A DNA stretch of 64,000 nucleotides from Vulcanimicrobiota bacterium (GCA_027452165.1 DAIDGX010000022.1:62001-126000); one strand, 5' to 3'. Shown: positions 15,949 to 25,284, counted from the stretch's first letter. Notes: a model not told the origin generated them from the letters alone. Made by a program: numbers and translations.

Positions 15949-16703
15949 GCGCACCGCTGCCCTCCGCGCCGCAGGCTGCGCTTGCCGACGGCGTCGTCGC
16001 GCTCCCGCAAGGGCTGCTCTGGCTCGAGCGCGCCCGCACGCTCGTCGCAGCCGACGCGCATTTAGCCTACGAAGAGGTGGTCGGCGGCGCGCTGCCGCTC
16101 TGGAGCACGGCGGAGTGCGTGCAAACGCTGCGGATTGCCGCGCGGCGGATAGGGGCGCATGAGATCGTTGTGCTCGGTGACGTCATCCACGCGAGCCACA
16201 TGAGCGCCGGTGCTGCACGTACCGTCGCCGAGGCGTTGGCGTCGCTGCGAAGCGAGGCGGAGGTGACGCTCGTCGCGGGCAATCACGAAGGCCGTTCGCG
16301 CGGCGCGGACGTGCTCGGCGTTACGCATGAGGCGATCGAGCGCGATGGCTGGACGCTCGCGCACGGCGACGAGGTGCTTGCGACAGCGCGTGCGATCGTC
16401 GGACATCTGCATCCGAGCATTCCGCTCGGGGCGGGGACGTACGTCCCTGCGTTCCTTGCCGGCGCGCGTCTGATCGTCGTTCCGGCGTTGACGCCGTATT
16501 CGACCGGGCTCAACGTGCTCACGCAGGCAGGAACCGCGGCGCTACGCGCGTTCGTGCCGTCGCCGGACGATCTCGTCGTCGTTGCTAGCGACCGCGATCG
16601 CGTCTATCCCTTCGGCGCGCTCGGTGCGTTACGCGCCGCGTTGCGTGGTGGAGCGCCGGTCGCGCGCCGCTCGCGGCGCCGGCTACGGCCCGATGCGATC
16701 TAG
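15945..16703 (+). CDS. pdeM: PdeM-type metallophosphoesterase (ligase-associated endonuclease)
   Basis: A 252-residue binuclear metallophosphoesterase. All metal motifs are visible: DAH (residues 37-39), GDVIH (D79), GNHE (N113, H114), AHGDE and GHLHP. Studied relatives (MPE/PdeM) are manganese-dependent DNA endonucleases encoded beside Lhr, a beta-CASP exonuclease and an ATP-dependent DNA ligase. The GTG start overlaps the lhr stop (GTGA), so the two are translationally coupled. The C-terminus is basic. The 3' end overlaps the converging Nudix gene by 21 bases. Confidence 0.87.
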   Translation: MSAPLPSAPQAALADGVVALPQGLLWLERARTLVAADAHLAYEEVVGGALPLWSTAECVQTLRIAARRIGAHEIVVLGDVIHASHMSAGAARTVAEALASLRSEAEVTLVAGNHEGRSRGADVLGVTHEAIERDGWTLAHGDEVLATARAIVGHLHPSIPLGAGTYVPAFLAGARLIVVPALTPYSTGLNVLTQAGTAALRAFVPSPDDLVVVASDRDRVYPFGALGALRAALRGGAPVARRSRRRLRPDAI

Positions 16704-17225
16704 CGCCGCATAGACGGTTGCAATGCAGGCGACGGAACCGAGTTCGCCGGTGCGCAGCATGCGCTTGAGTTCGTCAAGCGTCACCGTACAAGGTTCGATC
16801 ACTTCGGTGGGATCGAGGTGTTGCTCCGCGGTGCGAACCGCGTCGCGGGCGATGAACGCATGCATGACCGCGTTCGAGCGCACGGGCTCGGCGGCGGCGC
16901 GAACGAGCGGCTCCCACCGCGGTGCCTCGTAGCCCGTCTCCTCGCGTAGTTCGCGCCTTGCGCATGCGAGCGGCTCTTCGCCGGCTTCGAGGCTTCCGGC
17001 GGGAAGCTCGAGCGCGATCGTGTCGTTGCCGTAGCGGTATTGACGTACCAGGACGACCTCGCGCTCGGGCGTCAGCGCAAAAAGGATAACGAACCCGTGC
17101 GACTCGCGCACATAGTATGGCACCACGCTCCCGGAGGGAAGTTCGATCTCATCGCGCCGGACGCGCATATAGGGCGAGTCGAGAACGTACGACGAGGCGC
17201 GCAGCGGCCAGTGCGGTTTTTCCAT
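16683..17225 (-). CDS. Nudix hydrolase, ADP-ribose pyrophosphatase-like
   Basis: A 180-residue Nudix hydrolase. The complete Nudix box G-x5-E-x7-REUxEExGU runs from GSLEAGEE to REETGY at about residues 78-100. Its general layout (N-terminal beta-strands, LELPAGSLEAGE) is that of ADP-sugar pyrophosphatases, which split ADP-ribose into AMP and ribose 5-phosphate. The ATG at 17225 gives the usual family length; an in-frame ATG at 17276 would add 17 residues without homology-like character. It is divergent from the 3-hydroxyacyl-CoA dehydrogenase gene. Confidence 0.87.
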   Translation of the reverse strand: MEKPHWPLRASSYVLDSPYMRVRRDEIELPSGSVVPYYVRESHGFVILFALTPEREVVLVRQYRYGNDTIALELPAGSLEAGEEPLACARRELREETGYEAPRWEPLVRAAAEPVRSNAVMHAFIARDAVRTAEQHLDPTEVIEPCTVTLDELKRMLRTGELGSVACIATVYAALDRIGP

Positions 17226-17278
17226 GGCGCTGCTATTCAACGAAGCGTTTACGGACCCGTTCGCGAATACCGGCATCC

Positions 17279-18877
17279 GTGCAAGAGATCGTACTCGTCG
17301 TGGGCGCCGGAACGATGGGCGCAGGAATCGCCTGCGTGGCCGCGCGTGCCGGCTACATCGTAGAAATCGTTGAGCCCGATGCGGGGGCTCGGGAGCGCGG
17401 CAAAGCGCGTATCGAGCGCGACGCGGCGCGCGGTGGCGATGTCGCGTCGCTCCTCGCGCGCATCCGGTGGAGCGATGCCATACCCGCGGCGAGCGAGGCG
17501 GCGATCGCGATCGAGGCGGTTCCGGAGCAACTTTCGCTCAAGCGCAGCGTCTTCGCGCAGTTGGCGGGCGCGATTGCTCCGCAGGCACTGCTTGCCACCA
17601 ACACCTCCTCGCTCTCGGTCGCCGAGATCGCCCAAGGTTTCGCCGGGCGCGATCGCGTGATCGGACTCCATTTTTTTAATCCGCCGGTGGCGATGAAATT
17701 GGTCGAAATCGTCGAGATCGACGAGACGAGCGACGAGACGATCGCGGCGGCGCACGCGTTCGTCGAACGCATCGGAAAGACCGCGGTGATGACCGCGGAT
17801 ACGCCGGGGTTTATCGTCAATCGCGTTGCGCGGCCGTATTACTTGCAGTCGATGCGCGCGCTCGAGCGTGGCGTCGCAACGATTGAAGAGCTCGATGCGC
17901 TTGCGCGTGCCGCGGGCTTTCGCATGGGGCCCTTCGAGTTAATGGACCTGATCGGTCTCGACGTCAACTTGGCAACCAGTGAGTCGGTGTACGAGCGATT
18001 ACGGGCGCCGCGACTGGAGCCGCAGCCGATGCAGCGTGCGCTCGTTGCGCAAGGGCGTCTGGGCCGAAAATCCGGATGTGGCTTCTACGATTACGCAAAC
18101 GGCGGTCCCGAGCGGCTCGACCTGGTGCCGCCGCCGCCGTCGGGCGACGTCATGGACGAGTGCGTGACGGTGCTTGGCTGCGGCCCTGCGGTCGATGCGT
18201 TCGCGGCATCGCTCGCGCGTTGCTATAGCGACGTGCGGCGCGTCGAGAACGATGAGATGCTCGAGGAGATCGCACCGGAGACCACCGTGCTCTTCGACGT
18301 GGGTGACGGGGCCACGGATCGCACGGAGCTCCTCGTTGAACTCGATCGCGAACTTGGACCCGACACCGTCATCTTCGCCGATGCCTATGCAACCGATATC
18401 GGCGTCGCGATCAAGCGCATGCGTCATCCGGAGCGCCTGGTGGGCTATGGTATCTTGAGTTCGCTCGAAACGCAGGCTGTCGTGGAGATCGTCGATCTCG
18501 AATCGTCGTCGGACGACGCCCTCGCGGTCGCGCAAGAATTATTCGAGGCTCTGGGAAAGAGCGTCGTACTCGTGGAGAACGTACCTGGCCTCTATCTCGG
18601 ACGCGTCGTCGGTTCGATCGTCAACGAAGCGGTGATCGCGGTGCAGGAGAACGTCGCGACGCCCGATGACATCGACCTTGCGATGCGCCTTGGCGTCAAC
18701 TATCCGATCGGTCCGCTTGCGTGGGGGCGCGAGATCGGAGGAGCCCGTATCGCGCACATTTTGCGACGCACGGCGAAAGATGATGGCGAGGCGTTTGCGC
18801 CGCATCGTGCGCTCTGGGTGCTCGACGCCGACGAGGAGAGCGAGCAATTCGAGGCCGAGATGGAGATCGAGCGATGA
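17279..18877 (+). CDS. double-module 3-hydroxyacyl-CoA dehydrogenase (PaaH-like)
   Basis: A 532-residue NAD-dependent 3-hydroxyacyl-CoA dehydrogenase. The first Rossmann motif is GAGTMGAG (residues 9-16) and the catalytic signature is GLHFFNPP (about 130-137). A first C-terminal helical domain ends near residue 285. A second N- plus C-terminal module follows; its Rossmann loop reads GCGPAVDA and has probably lost NAD binding, while its helical domain ([10 protein letters not shown]) is well preserved. This resembles 3-hydroxyadipyl-CoA dehydrogenases of aromatic degradation. It uses a GTG start and overlaps the thiolase gene by 4 bases (ATGA). Confidence 0.88.
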   Translation: MQEIVLVVGAGTMGAGIACVAARAGYIVEIVEPDAGARERGKARIERDAARGGDVASLLARIRWSDAIPAASEAAIAIEAVPEQLSLKRSVFAQLAGAIAPQALLATNTSSLSVAEIAQGFAGRDRVIGLHFFNPPVAMKLVEIVEIDETSDETIAAAHAFVERIGKTAVMTADTPGFIVNRVARPYYLQSMRALERGVATIEELDALARAAGFRMGPFELMDLIGLDVNLATSESVYERLRAPRLEPQPMQRALVAQGRLGRKSGCGFYDYANGGPERLDLVPPPPSGDVMDECVTVLGCGPAVDAFAASLARCYSDVRRVENDEMLEEIAPETTVLFDVGDGATDRTELLVELDRELGPDTVIFADAYATDIGVAIKRMRHPERLVGYGILSSLETQAVVEIVDLESSSDDALAVAQELFEALGKSVVLVENVPGLYLGRVVGSIVNEAVIAVQENVATPDDIDLAMRLGVNYPIGPLAWGREIGGARIAHILRRTAKDDGEAFAPHRALWVLDADEESEQFEAEMEIER

Positions 18878-20058
18878 TTGCCGGTCGTGAGGTGTGGGTG
18901 CTCTCCGCCGTGCGAACGCCGATCGGGCGCTTCAACGGTGCGCTCGCGCACGTTCGTCCCGACGATCTTGCCGCGTTTGCCATGCGCGCTGCGGTGGAGC
19001 GCGCGGGTATCGAACCCGCATGCATCGACGACGTCTATGTTGGGGCGGCGAATCAGAGCGGCGAAGATAATCGCAACGTCGCGCGGATGGCCGCGCTGCT
19101 CGCCGGATTTCCGATCGATGTGCCCGGCGTCACGCTCAATCGTTTGTGCGGTTCGAGCCTGCAGGCGATCAACTCGGCAGCGGCTGCGATCGCGTGCGGC
19201 GAGGGCGAGGTGATGATCGCGGGCGGCGTCGAGTCGATGACGCGCGCGCCCTACGTGCTGCCGAAAGCGGAGCATGCATTTGCTCGCGGCGCGCAGCTCT
19301 TCGATACGGTTCTCGGTTGGCGCATGGTCAACCCGAAGATGCCCGCGGCGTGGACGATCTCGCTCGGTGAGACCGCGGAGAAGGTGGCGGAGCAGTACGC
19401 GCTCACCCGCGCCGAACAGGATCGTTTTGCGTGTGATTCGCAACGCAAGTGTGCGGAGGCGATCGCGTCGGGTCGCTTCGACGCGGAATTGGTGACGCTC
19501 GATGCGCTTTCGCGCGACGAACATCCGCGACCCGAGACCACGCTCGAGACCCTTGCGAAACTCAAGCCGGCCTTCGTTCCCGGCGGAACGGTGACGGCCG
19601 GCAACTCGTCGGGGATCAACGACGGTGCGGCCGCGCTCGTCCTCGCGGAGGCGGCGTATGCACGCGAACGCGGATGGCGTCCGCTCGCACGTATCGCCGG
19701 ATTTGCAAGCGCGGGCCTTGCGCCTGACGTCATGGGGCTCGGACCGATTCCCGCGACGCGCAAGGCGCTCGCCCGTGCGGGTCTTCGCGTGGCCGACCTG
19801 GACCTCGTCGAGATCAACGAAGCCTTTGCCTCGCAGTCGCTCGCCTGCATGCGCGACCTGGAACTCGACCCGGCCAAGACGAACGTCAACGGAGGTGCGA
19901 TTGCGCTCGGCCACCCGCTAGGGGCGAGCGGCGCGCGGATCGCGACGACGTTACTGCACGAACTTCGCCGCCGCGGCGGACGCTACGGCCTCGCAACGAT
20001 GTGCATCGGCGTCGGCCAAGGCATCGCCACCATTTTTGAACGCCCGAACGAGGAATGA
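18874..20058 (+). CDS. acetyl-CoA acyltransferase, 3-oxoadipyl-CoA thiolase-like
   Basis: A 394-residue thiolase with all three catalytic residues: C92 (NRLCGSS), H347 (GHPLGASG) and C377 (MCIGVGQG). The stretch [13 protein letters not shown] near residue 55 and the GWRMVNPKM segment are characteristic of the PcaF/PaaJ group, which cleaves 3-oxoadipyl-CoA to acetyl-CoA and succinyl-CoA. It is translationally coupled to the dehydrogenase in front, so the pair would carry out the last two steps of beta-oxidation-like processing of a dicarboxylyl-CoA. General beta-ketothiolase activity is the alternative. Confidence 0.88.
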   Translation: MIAGREVWVLSAVRTPIGRFNGALAHVRPDDLAAFAMRAAVERAGIEPACIDDVYVGAANQSGEDNRNVARMAALLAGFPIDVPGVTLNRLCGSSLQAINSAAAAIACGEGEVMIAGGVESMTRAPYVLPKAEHAFARGAQLFDTVLGWRMVNPKMPAAWTISLGETAEKVAEQYALTRAEQDRFACDSQRKCAEAIASGRFDAELVTLDALSRDEHPRPETTLETLAKLKPAFVPGGTVTAGNSSGINDGAAALVLAEAAYARERGWRPLARIAGFASAGLAPDVMGLGPIPATRKALARAGLRVADLDLVEINEAFASQSLACMRDLELDPAKTNVNGGAIALGHPLGASGARIATTLLHELRRRGGRYGLATMCIGVGQGIATIFERPNEE

Positions 20059-20068
20059 CGAACAGGAT

Positions 20069-21511
20069 ATGACTGCTACCCAAACCGGCGCAACCTTCGA
20101 GGATCGCAACCCCGCTACCGGCGAGGTGATCGCGCAGGTTCACGAATCGACGCAGGACGATCTCGATCGTGCGGTGCGCGCGGCGCGCACCGCGTTCGAC
20201 GGCGGCAAGTGGTCGCAGATGGCCGCGTCGCGGCGCGCAAAGGTGATCAACAAGATGGCGAGCCTGATCGCGGAGCGCGCCAACGACTTGATGCTCATGG
20301 AGGTGCGTGACAACGGCAAAGCGATCTCGACCGCCAAGGGCGAGATGGGCGCGATTGTCGATTGTTTCGAATTCTACGCTGGCGCTGCTACGAAAAACTA
20401 CGGCGAGACGATGCCGCCGCCGTTGCCGACCTATCTTGCGAACACCGTGCGCGAGCCCGTCGGCGTGGTCGGCGCGATCATTCCGTGGAACTTTCCGCTA
20501 CTGCTCGCCTCGTGGAAGGTTGCGCCGGCGCTCGCGGCCGGATGCGCGGTCGTGCTGAAACCGGCTCCCTCAACCCCGCTCACCGCGATCGAACTCGGCA
20601 AGATCGCGCTCGAAGCCGGCGTTCCCGAGGGTGTGCTCAACATCGTCACCGGATCGGGACGCGAACTCGGGCAATGGCTCGTCGAGCATCCGCTGGTGGA
20701 CAAGATCGCGTTCACCGGCTCCACGGCGACGGGCAAAATCGTCGCGAAGACCGCGGCCGATACACTCAAACGCGTGACGCTCGAACTCGGCGGAAAATCG
20801 CCGTCGATCGTCTTCGATGACGCCAATCTGGAGGCCGCGGTCGCCGCCGCGATCTACGGTATCTACTACAACGCGGGCCAAGCCTGCGAAGCGCGTTCAC
20901 GCGTGCTCGTCCAGCGGGCCATCTACGATCGCTTCGTCGCCGCCTTCGTCGAACGGGCGCGCAACGTGCGCGTCGGCAATCCGGAGGATCCCCAGACGCA
21001 CGTCGGCGCGATCACGATGCCCGAGCAGTTCGAGAAGATCGCCAACTACTGCGAGATCGGGCGTAGCGAAGGCGCGCGCGTGCTGCTCGGCGGCGAACGC
21101 GCGTCGCTCGACGGGCCCAACGCGCAAGGCATGTTTTGGAGCCTGACCGCCTATGAGGCAACGCCGCAGGCGCGCATCGCGCGCGAAGAGATCTTTGGTC
21201 CGGTCGTCACGTTCGTGCCGTTTGCCGACGAAGCCGAAGCAATCGCGATTGCCAACGCGAGCGAATACGGGCTCTCGGCGAGCGTGTGGTCGGAAAATAT
21301 CGGTCGCGCCAATCGTGTCGCGCGCGCGATCCGCACCGGCACCGTCGCGATCAACACGCCGTACGCGGTCTTTCCGGGGGTCCCATTCGGCGGGTATAAA
21401 CAATCGGGATACGGACGCGAACTCGGGATGGAGACGATGCGCCTCTACAGCGAGACCAAGAGCGTCCTTACGTTCATCGGCGAGAAACCGATGAACCCGT
21501 TCGGCGTGTAA
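20069..21511 (+). CDS. NAD(P)-dependent aldehyde dehydrogenase
   Basis: A 480-residue aldehyde dehydrogenase of the betaine/phenylacetaldehyde-type class. The catalytic cysteine is C273 (NAGQACEA) and the general-base glutamate is E239 (LELGGKS), spaced 34 residues as in the family; the cofactor loop FTGSTATG is present. The ATG at 20069 was preferred to the upstream in-frame TTG at 20036, which would overlap the thiolase gene by 23 bases. The gene follows the thiolase by 10 bases and is probably co-transcribed. The exact aldehyde is unknown; a ring-cleavage semialdehyde or phenylacetaldehyde would fit the context. Confidence 0.87.
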   Translation: MTATQTGATFEDRNPATGEVIAQVHESTQDDLDRAVRAARTAFDGGKWSQMAASRRAKVINKMASLIAERANDLMLMEVRDNGKAISTAKGEMGAIVDCFEFYAGAATKNYGETMPPPLPTYLANTVREPVGVVGAIIPWNFPLLLASWKVAPALAAGCAVVLKPAPSTPLTAIELGKIALEAGVPEGVLNIVTGSGRELGQWLVEHPLVDKIAFTGSTATGKIVAKTAADTLKRVTLELGGKSPSIVFDDANLEAAVAAAIYGIYYNAGQACEARSRVLVQRAIYDRFVAAFVERARNVRVGNPEDPQTHVGAITMPEQFEKIANYCEIGRSEGARVLLGGERASLDGPNAQGMFWSLTAYEATPQARIAREEIFGPVVTFVPFADEAEAIAIANASEYGLSASVWSENIGRANRVARAIRTGTVAINTPYAVFPGVPFGGYKQSGYGRELGMETMRLYSETKSVLTFIGEKPMNPFGV

Positions 21512-21519
21512 ATGCGAGG

Positions 21520-21852
21520 ATGGATACGATCGAACCGCTGAAAATCGGCAGCTACTACGATACCACCTACGGCACGCTGTGGAAGGACGGCACCTATTTT
21601 CCGCGCGGAACCCGCGTGCTCGTGGTCGGCGTGCATCTCGATCAGGGATTCTGCGTGCGCTTTCCGGCCGAGGTGGACGGCGAGCCGCTCGAGACGTGGG
21701 AAGAGTGGAGCGAGTCCGCGTTTCTCGCGGCCGATGGTTCCGTCTCTCCGCCCGTTCGTCCGCTCTCGCGAGCGGTGCTGAACGAGGCGCGCGACGTCCT
21801 CTCAGATGCAGACGACGGTTGCCATCTGCATCTGCACGAAGACGAAGAGTAG
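21520..21852 (+). CDS. hypothetical protein, 110 residues
   Basis: I do not recognise this protein. It is acidic, rich in aromatic residues near the N-terminus (YYDTTYGTLW) and ends in a His/Asp/Glu-rich tail (CHLHLHEDEE) that could bind metal. It has no signal or membrane span. It begins 8 bases after the aldehyde dehydrogenase stop; a GCGAGG sequence directly abuts the ATG, which is an unusually short spacing, so translational coupling is likely. It ends 4 bases before the stop of a converging lipoprotein gene. Confidence 0.55.
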   Translation: MDTIEPLKIGSYYDTTYGTLWKDGTYFPRGTRVLVVGVHLDQGFCVRFPAEVDGEPLETWEEWSESAFLAADGSVSPPVRPLSRAVLNEARDVLSDADDGCHLHLHEDEE

Positions 21853-21856
21853 CGGC

Positions 21857-22261
21857 TTAGAACGAAAGCGGAACCTGGTTCTGCCAATAGACGCCGCAGT
21901 ACGAGCGCGTCTGTGTCAGGCCTGGCGTCGTCGGTGTGTAGGTCGTCGAGAAGCAGTAGGGCGCGGCGCCGGTCAGTCCGGCAAAGATCGTCTCCCCTGT
22001 CGCGTTCGTGTTCTGCGTGGCGATCAGCGTTCCGGGAACGCCGTTCACGTCGTTTAACAGCGTGACGGGCTGATTCGGAAGCGGTGAGCCGGCCACGGTG
22101 ACGATGACCGTCGCGGAGGTGATGGTGGGATCGGGCGTGGGGCTCGCGGTGGCCGTCGGCTGTGGCGTGCCGTACAACGTATTAAAGTTCGGGTTGGCGC
22201 CGCACGCGGCGAGCGCGAGCGCCAGTACCGCGAGTGCGAAAGGGAGAATCCGTTTGGGCAT
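21857..22261 (-). CDS. small lipoprotein
   Basis: A 134-residue predicted lipoprotein. The ATG at 22261 gives a signal peptide with lipobox LALAAC (Cys about residue 20), then a Thr/Pro-rich spacer (PTATASPTPDPT) and a beta-sandwich-like domain with three cysteines. The domain pattern (VTVAGSPLPNQPVTLL) suggests a transthyretin-like or carboxypeptidase-regulatory fold. It begins 19 bases after the stop of the PaaX-type regulator and may be co-transcribed with it. Function is unknown. Confidence 0.7.
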   Translation of the reverse strand: MPKRILPFALAVLALALAACGANPNFNTLYGTPQPTATASPTPDPTITSATVIVTVAGSPLPNQPVTLLNDVNGVPGTLIATQNTNATGETIFAGLTGAAPYCFSTTYTPTTPGLTQTRSYCGVYWQNQVPLSF

Positions 22262-22280
22262 GGCGCGGGGGCTTCGACGC

Positions 22281-23132
22281 CTATGCCGGGGCTGCCTGGC
22301 CCGCGACATGACGGAAAAAACGCATCGATTTTGCCTCGACCGTGGCGTAGTATTCCCGAAAGAGCGCGGCGGCGGTCGTGCCTGGCCAGTGAGCCGGCAA
22401 GAGGGTGCTCGGTAGCCCTGGATCGATGTACGTGAACTTGCGATAGTCGTGAACGAGCCAGAGCCGCTCGACGAACGCCTGCTCGGGCGTGAGCGCTTGC
22501 CGCTCGCGCTCGTCCGCCAAGCGTGACTCGTAGAGATGGATGAAGTCGCGATAAGCGTTTGCGATCTCGTCGAGATCCCAGCAAGCGTGCAGCAGCTCGC
22601 GGTCGCTTCCCGGTCCGCTGTGCGTCGCGACGAAGAGGTCGATATTTTCGTGCACCCCCGCCGCGCGCGCCGCGGCCTCGACCTCAGCGAGCGCGTCGCG
22701 CGGCGAGAGCCATGTGGATGCCGAGAGTGGGGCCCAGCCGAGCACCGCGAGCTCTTTGCGCAGCCGGTCGCGTCCCTCGCGTTGCTTCTCGGCCACGGCA
22801 TAGGTGAGCATGCGCCAGCGGCCGTCCCATTCGACGACCGGGCCGTAGATGCGTGGGCTCAGCTCGTCGATGCGACGCTTGCCGCGCTCGGTCACCCGGT
22901 AGAAGGCACGGTTGCCCACCTTATGCGCCTGCAGCCATCCCTGGCGCGACATGCGAGAAACGGCCTGGCGAACCGCCGCTTCGGAGAGTCCGAACGAGGC
23001 CATCAGCCGCACCAAGCTCGCGATGCCCAGGGCGCCGTCGGCCACGTGGCGGGCGACGACGTCGCCGTAGAGGGTGAAGATGAAGGAGTTGGGCCGGGTG
23101 ATCGGCCGCTGATTCACGCTCTTTATTGACAC
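22281..23132 (-). CDS. paaX: PaaX-family transcriptional repressor
   Basis: A 283-residue regulator with the three-part PaaX architecture. Residues 15-85 form a winged helix (LMASFGLSEAAVRQAVSRM, then a wing with RAFYRVTERG), residues 90-175 the middle domain and the rest the C-terminal domain (FIHLYE, RLWLVHDYRKF). PaaX represses phenylacetate catabolism genes and is released by phenylacetyl-CoA. The start is GTG at 23132 with AGGGG 6 bases upstream. It is divergent from the BoxB-like oxygenase gene across a 95-base AT-rich gap, which is the classic position for a local repressor; the effector could equally be benzoyl-CoA. Confidence 0.87.
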   Translation of the reverse strand: MSIKSVNQRPITRPNSFIFTLYGDVVARHVADGALGIASLVRLMASFGLSEAAVRQAVSRMSRQGWLQAHKVGNRAFYRVTERGKRRIDELSPRIYGPVVEWDGRWRMLTYAVAEKQREGRDRLRKELAVLGWAPLSASTWLSPRDALAEVEAAARAAGVHENIDLFVATHSGPGSDRELLHACWDLDEIANAYRDFIHLYESRLADERERQALTPEQAFVERLWLVHDYRKFTYIDPGLPSTLLPAHWPGTTAAALFREYYATVEAKSMRFFRHVAGQAAPA

Positions 23133-23227
23133 GTTCCCCTACCGATGGCGTAATATATCATTATTCTTACGGATACCATTAAATCTGTCATACGGGAGCG
23201 CCTCCCGGGGAAGGCCGACGCACGACC
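23133..23227. promoter_or_regulatory. divergent control region between paaX and the BoxB-like gene
   Basis: The 95-base gap has an AT-rich core (about 23150-23195) in otherwise GC-rich DNA. On the reverse strand GATATATTA could be the -10 of paaX. A GGGGAAGG ribosome-binding-like sequence precedes the forward gene by about 14 bases. I cannot define a PaaX operator by eye, but this is where it would be expected. Confidence 0.5.
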
Positions 23228-24355
23228 ATGGCACGGATCTCCACCTTCGACGATTGGATCGATCTGCTCAAGGACTGGCAGAGCGACATCGGGCTCGACC
23301 AGGAGCTCATCGAGCGCTTCATGCCCGGCTACACCTTCGAGGCCAAGTATGGCGAGTTGCCCACGAGCGAGATCTTCTTCGGCGACTTCAAAGGCGAACG
23401 CCGCTGGGAGAAGGTCCGCGAGATTCCCGACCAGCGCATGCGCGACGCCGTCTTGAACATGATCGTCTTTCAAGGCGATACCGAGTTCGCCTCAAACGAG
23501 CAGCAACGCTTTCTCGTCAACAATGCGCCCTCCGAGTACGACCTGGCCGCGCTCGTGCGCATCATGGTCGAGGAGACGCGCCATGGCTATCAGATGTGTC
23601 ATCTGCTCGTGAACCATTTCGGCAGCGAGGGCAAGATCGAGGCGCAGAAGATGCTCGAACGCCGTGCGTTCGGCAAGAAGAATCGCCTGCTCAACGCCTT
23701 CAACGACGACGTGACGCATTGGCTCGATTTCTTTGCCTATACGAACTTCATGGATCGCGACGGCAAGTTTCAATTGACGATGCTCTCGCACTCGAGCTTC
23801 GCGCCGCTCGCGTCATCAATGGGCCCAATGCTGCGCGAAGAGGCCTTTCACATGGGAACCGGCATCACGGGCCTACGCCGGATCGCCAAAGCGGGCGTTA
23901 TTCCGGTTGCGATGCAGCAGAAATACTATAACAAGTGGATCTCGGGCTCGCTCGATCTCTTCGGGACCGATCATTCGGGCTCGGCGCAGTGGGCCTATAC
24001 CTGGGGTATCAAAGGACGCGTGGACGAGGATAAGACGACGGACGGCGTCGATAAGGAATCGTTGAACGAACGCGCCCGTCAGCAGTTTCACGCCGAAGTC
24101 GAAGCCACGGTCGCGCGCGTCAACGAGGTGAATGCAAGCGAGACCAAGCTTTACACCCCCGATATGCGTTTCAATCGCAAGATCGGTGATTACGCCGGAA
24201 AATACTACACGGTCGATGGCCGCGAGCTCACCCGCGCCGAGTGGGATGCCTATGCGCCAAGCGTGCTGCCCACCCCGGCCGACGACGCGGTCCTCGCCGC
24301 GTACTTCAAAAACCCCGACTGGATTGCACCCAAAGGCAATCTGAGCGCCAATTAG
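23228..24355 (+). CDS. BoxB/PaaA-like diiron oxygenase component
   Basis: A 375-residue ferritin-like diiron protein that most resembles BoxB, the oxygenase subunit of benzoyl-CoA 2,3-epoxidase. Shared elements recalled from BoxB are QGDTE-AS-EQQR (residues 82-94), VEETRH (114-119), DRDGKFQL (176-183), REEAFHMG (203-210), the LKGR-like IKGR segment and RFNRKIG. Likely iron ligands are E86, E116, H119, D178 or a neighbour, E205 and H208. It is about 100 residues shorter than BoxB. No reductase (BoxA) and no other Paa subunit is nearby. A crotonase follows after 15 bases and a PaaX regulator is divergent, supporting CoA-thioester ring epoxidation; another substrate is possible. Confidence 0.8.
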   Translation: MARISTFDDWIDLLKDWQSDIGLDQELIERFMPGYTFEAKYGELPTSEIFFGDFKGERRWEKVREIPDQRMRDAVLNMIVFQGDTEFASNEQQRFLVNNAPSEYDLAALVRIMVEETRHGYQMCHLLVNHFGSEGKIEAQKMLERRAFGKKNRLLNAFNDDVTHWLDFFAYTNFMDRDGKFQLTMLSHSSFAPLASSMGPMLREEAFHMGTGITGLRRIAKAGVIPVAMQQKYYNKWISGSLDLFGTDHSGSAQWAYTWGIKGRVDEDKTTDGVDKESLNERARQQFHAEVEATVARVNEVNASETKLYTPDMRFNRKIGDYAGKYYTVDGRELTRAEWDAYAPSVLPTPADDAVLAAYFKNPDWIAPKGNLSAN

Positions 24356-24370
24356 AGAAAGTAGAACAGC

Positions 24371-25225
24371 ATGAGCGGAAACGGTAGCCTGACGGCGCAG
24401 ACGCCCTTTGGGCGCGAGGCGCGCCCCTTTGACGGCAAGCGCGTCATCAATTATTGGAAGGACGGACACATCGCGTTCATCGAGATGGACGATCCGCCGG
24501 CCAACACCTACACGCACGAAATGATGCGGCAGCTCGACGAAGCGATCCTCGATGCGCGCTTCGACGACGAGGTCGAAGTGGTCGTACTCACCGGTAAGGG
24601 TGAGAAATTCTTCTCGGCCGGCGCGAACATCGCGATGCTAAACGCGGTGACGCCCGAGTTCAAGTACATGTTCTGCCTGCACGCAAACGAGACGCTGATT
24701 CGCCTGGAGCAGACGCCGAAGCTCGTGATCGCGGCGCTCAACGGTCACTGCGTTGGGGGCGGCATGGAGATCGCGATGGCGGCCGACATTCGTATCGCGC
24801 GCAAGGATGCGGGCAAGATCGGCCTGCCTGAAGTGGCGCTCGGCGTGCTTCCCGGAACGGGTGGAACCCAGCGCCTCGCGCGCCTCGTCGGGAAGTCGCG
24901 CGCCATCGAACTGATGGTGACGGGCAAGACCTTCAGTTACGAGCAGGCGCTCGACTGGGGCGTCATCACCGACATCTTCGAAGGTACGGCCGACGAGTTC
25001 CGCGCGCAGATCACCGATTTTGCGCGTCAATTCTGCACGCCGAACAAAGCGCCGATGGCCGTCGGCCACATCAAGCGTTGCGTCCAAACCGGCGCGGAGT
25101 TGCCTCTGCAAGACGCGCTTGCGCTCGAACGCGAGCTGCAATCGCTGCTCTTCAAGAGCCAAGACGCAAAAGAAGGCATTGCCGCGTACAACGAAAAGCG
25201 CGTCGCGAAGTTCAAGAACAAATAA
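24371..25225 (+). CDS. enoyl-CoA hydratase/isomerase (crotonase family)
   Basis: A 284-residue crotonase. The oxyanion-hole motifs FSAGANI (81-87) and GHCVGGG (125-131) are present, and both catalytic glutamates of true hydratases are retained: E133 (GGMEIAM) and E154 (GLPEVALG). An N-terminal extension of about 25 residues precedes the fold. It begins 15 bases after the BoxB-like gene and is probably in its operon; it could hydrate or open the epoxidised ring product or act in the following beta-oxidation. It is too short to be BoxC. Confidence 0.88.
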   Translation: MSGNGSLTAQTPFGREARPFDGKRVINYWKDGHIAFIEMDDPPANTYTHEMMRQLDEAILDARFDDEVEVVVLTGKGEKFFSAGANIAMLNAVTPEFKYMFCLHANETLIRLEQTPKLVIAALNGHCVGGGMEIAMAADIRIARKDAGKIGLPEVALGVLPGTGGTQRLARLVGKSRAIELMVTGKTFSYEQALDWGVITDIFEGTADEFRAQITDFARQFCTPNKAPMAVGHIKRCVQTGAELPLQDALALERELQSLLFKSQDAKEGIAAYNEKRVAKFKNK

Positions 25226-25251
25226 CCGCGCGTCTTCATCGGCCGTTGTAG

Positions 25252-25282
25252 CGAGGGGCTGGAGTCGAACTCCAGCCCCTCG
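25252..25282. terminator. strong hairpin between converging genes
   Basis: A perfect 14-base-pair stem (25252-25265 with 25269-25282, loop CGA) lies between the crotonase stop and the stop of the converging aminotransferase gene. Neither side has a good T-tract, so it may be a bidirectional weak terminator or an mRNA 3'-end stabiliser. Confidence 0.6.
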
Positions 25283-25284
25283 TG

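Noticed and set aside
19005-19030. tRNA T-arm-like sequence (GGTATCGAACCCGC)
   Set aside because: It lies in the conserved thiolase coding sequence and no acceptor stem or anticodon arm can be folded around it.
24371-25225. Crotonase considered as BoxC (benzoyl-CoA-dihydrodiol lyase)
   Set aside because: BoxC is about 550 residues; this protein is 284 residues and has the ordinary two-glutamate hydratase pattern.
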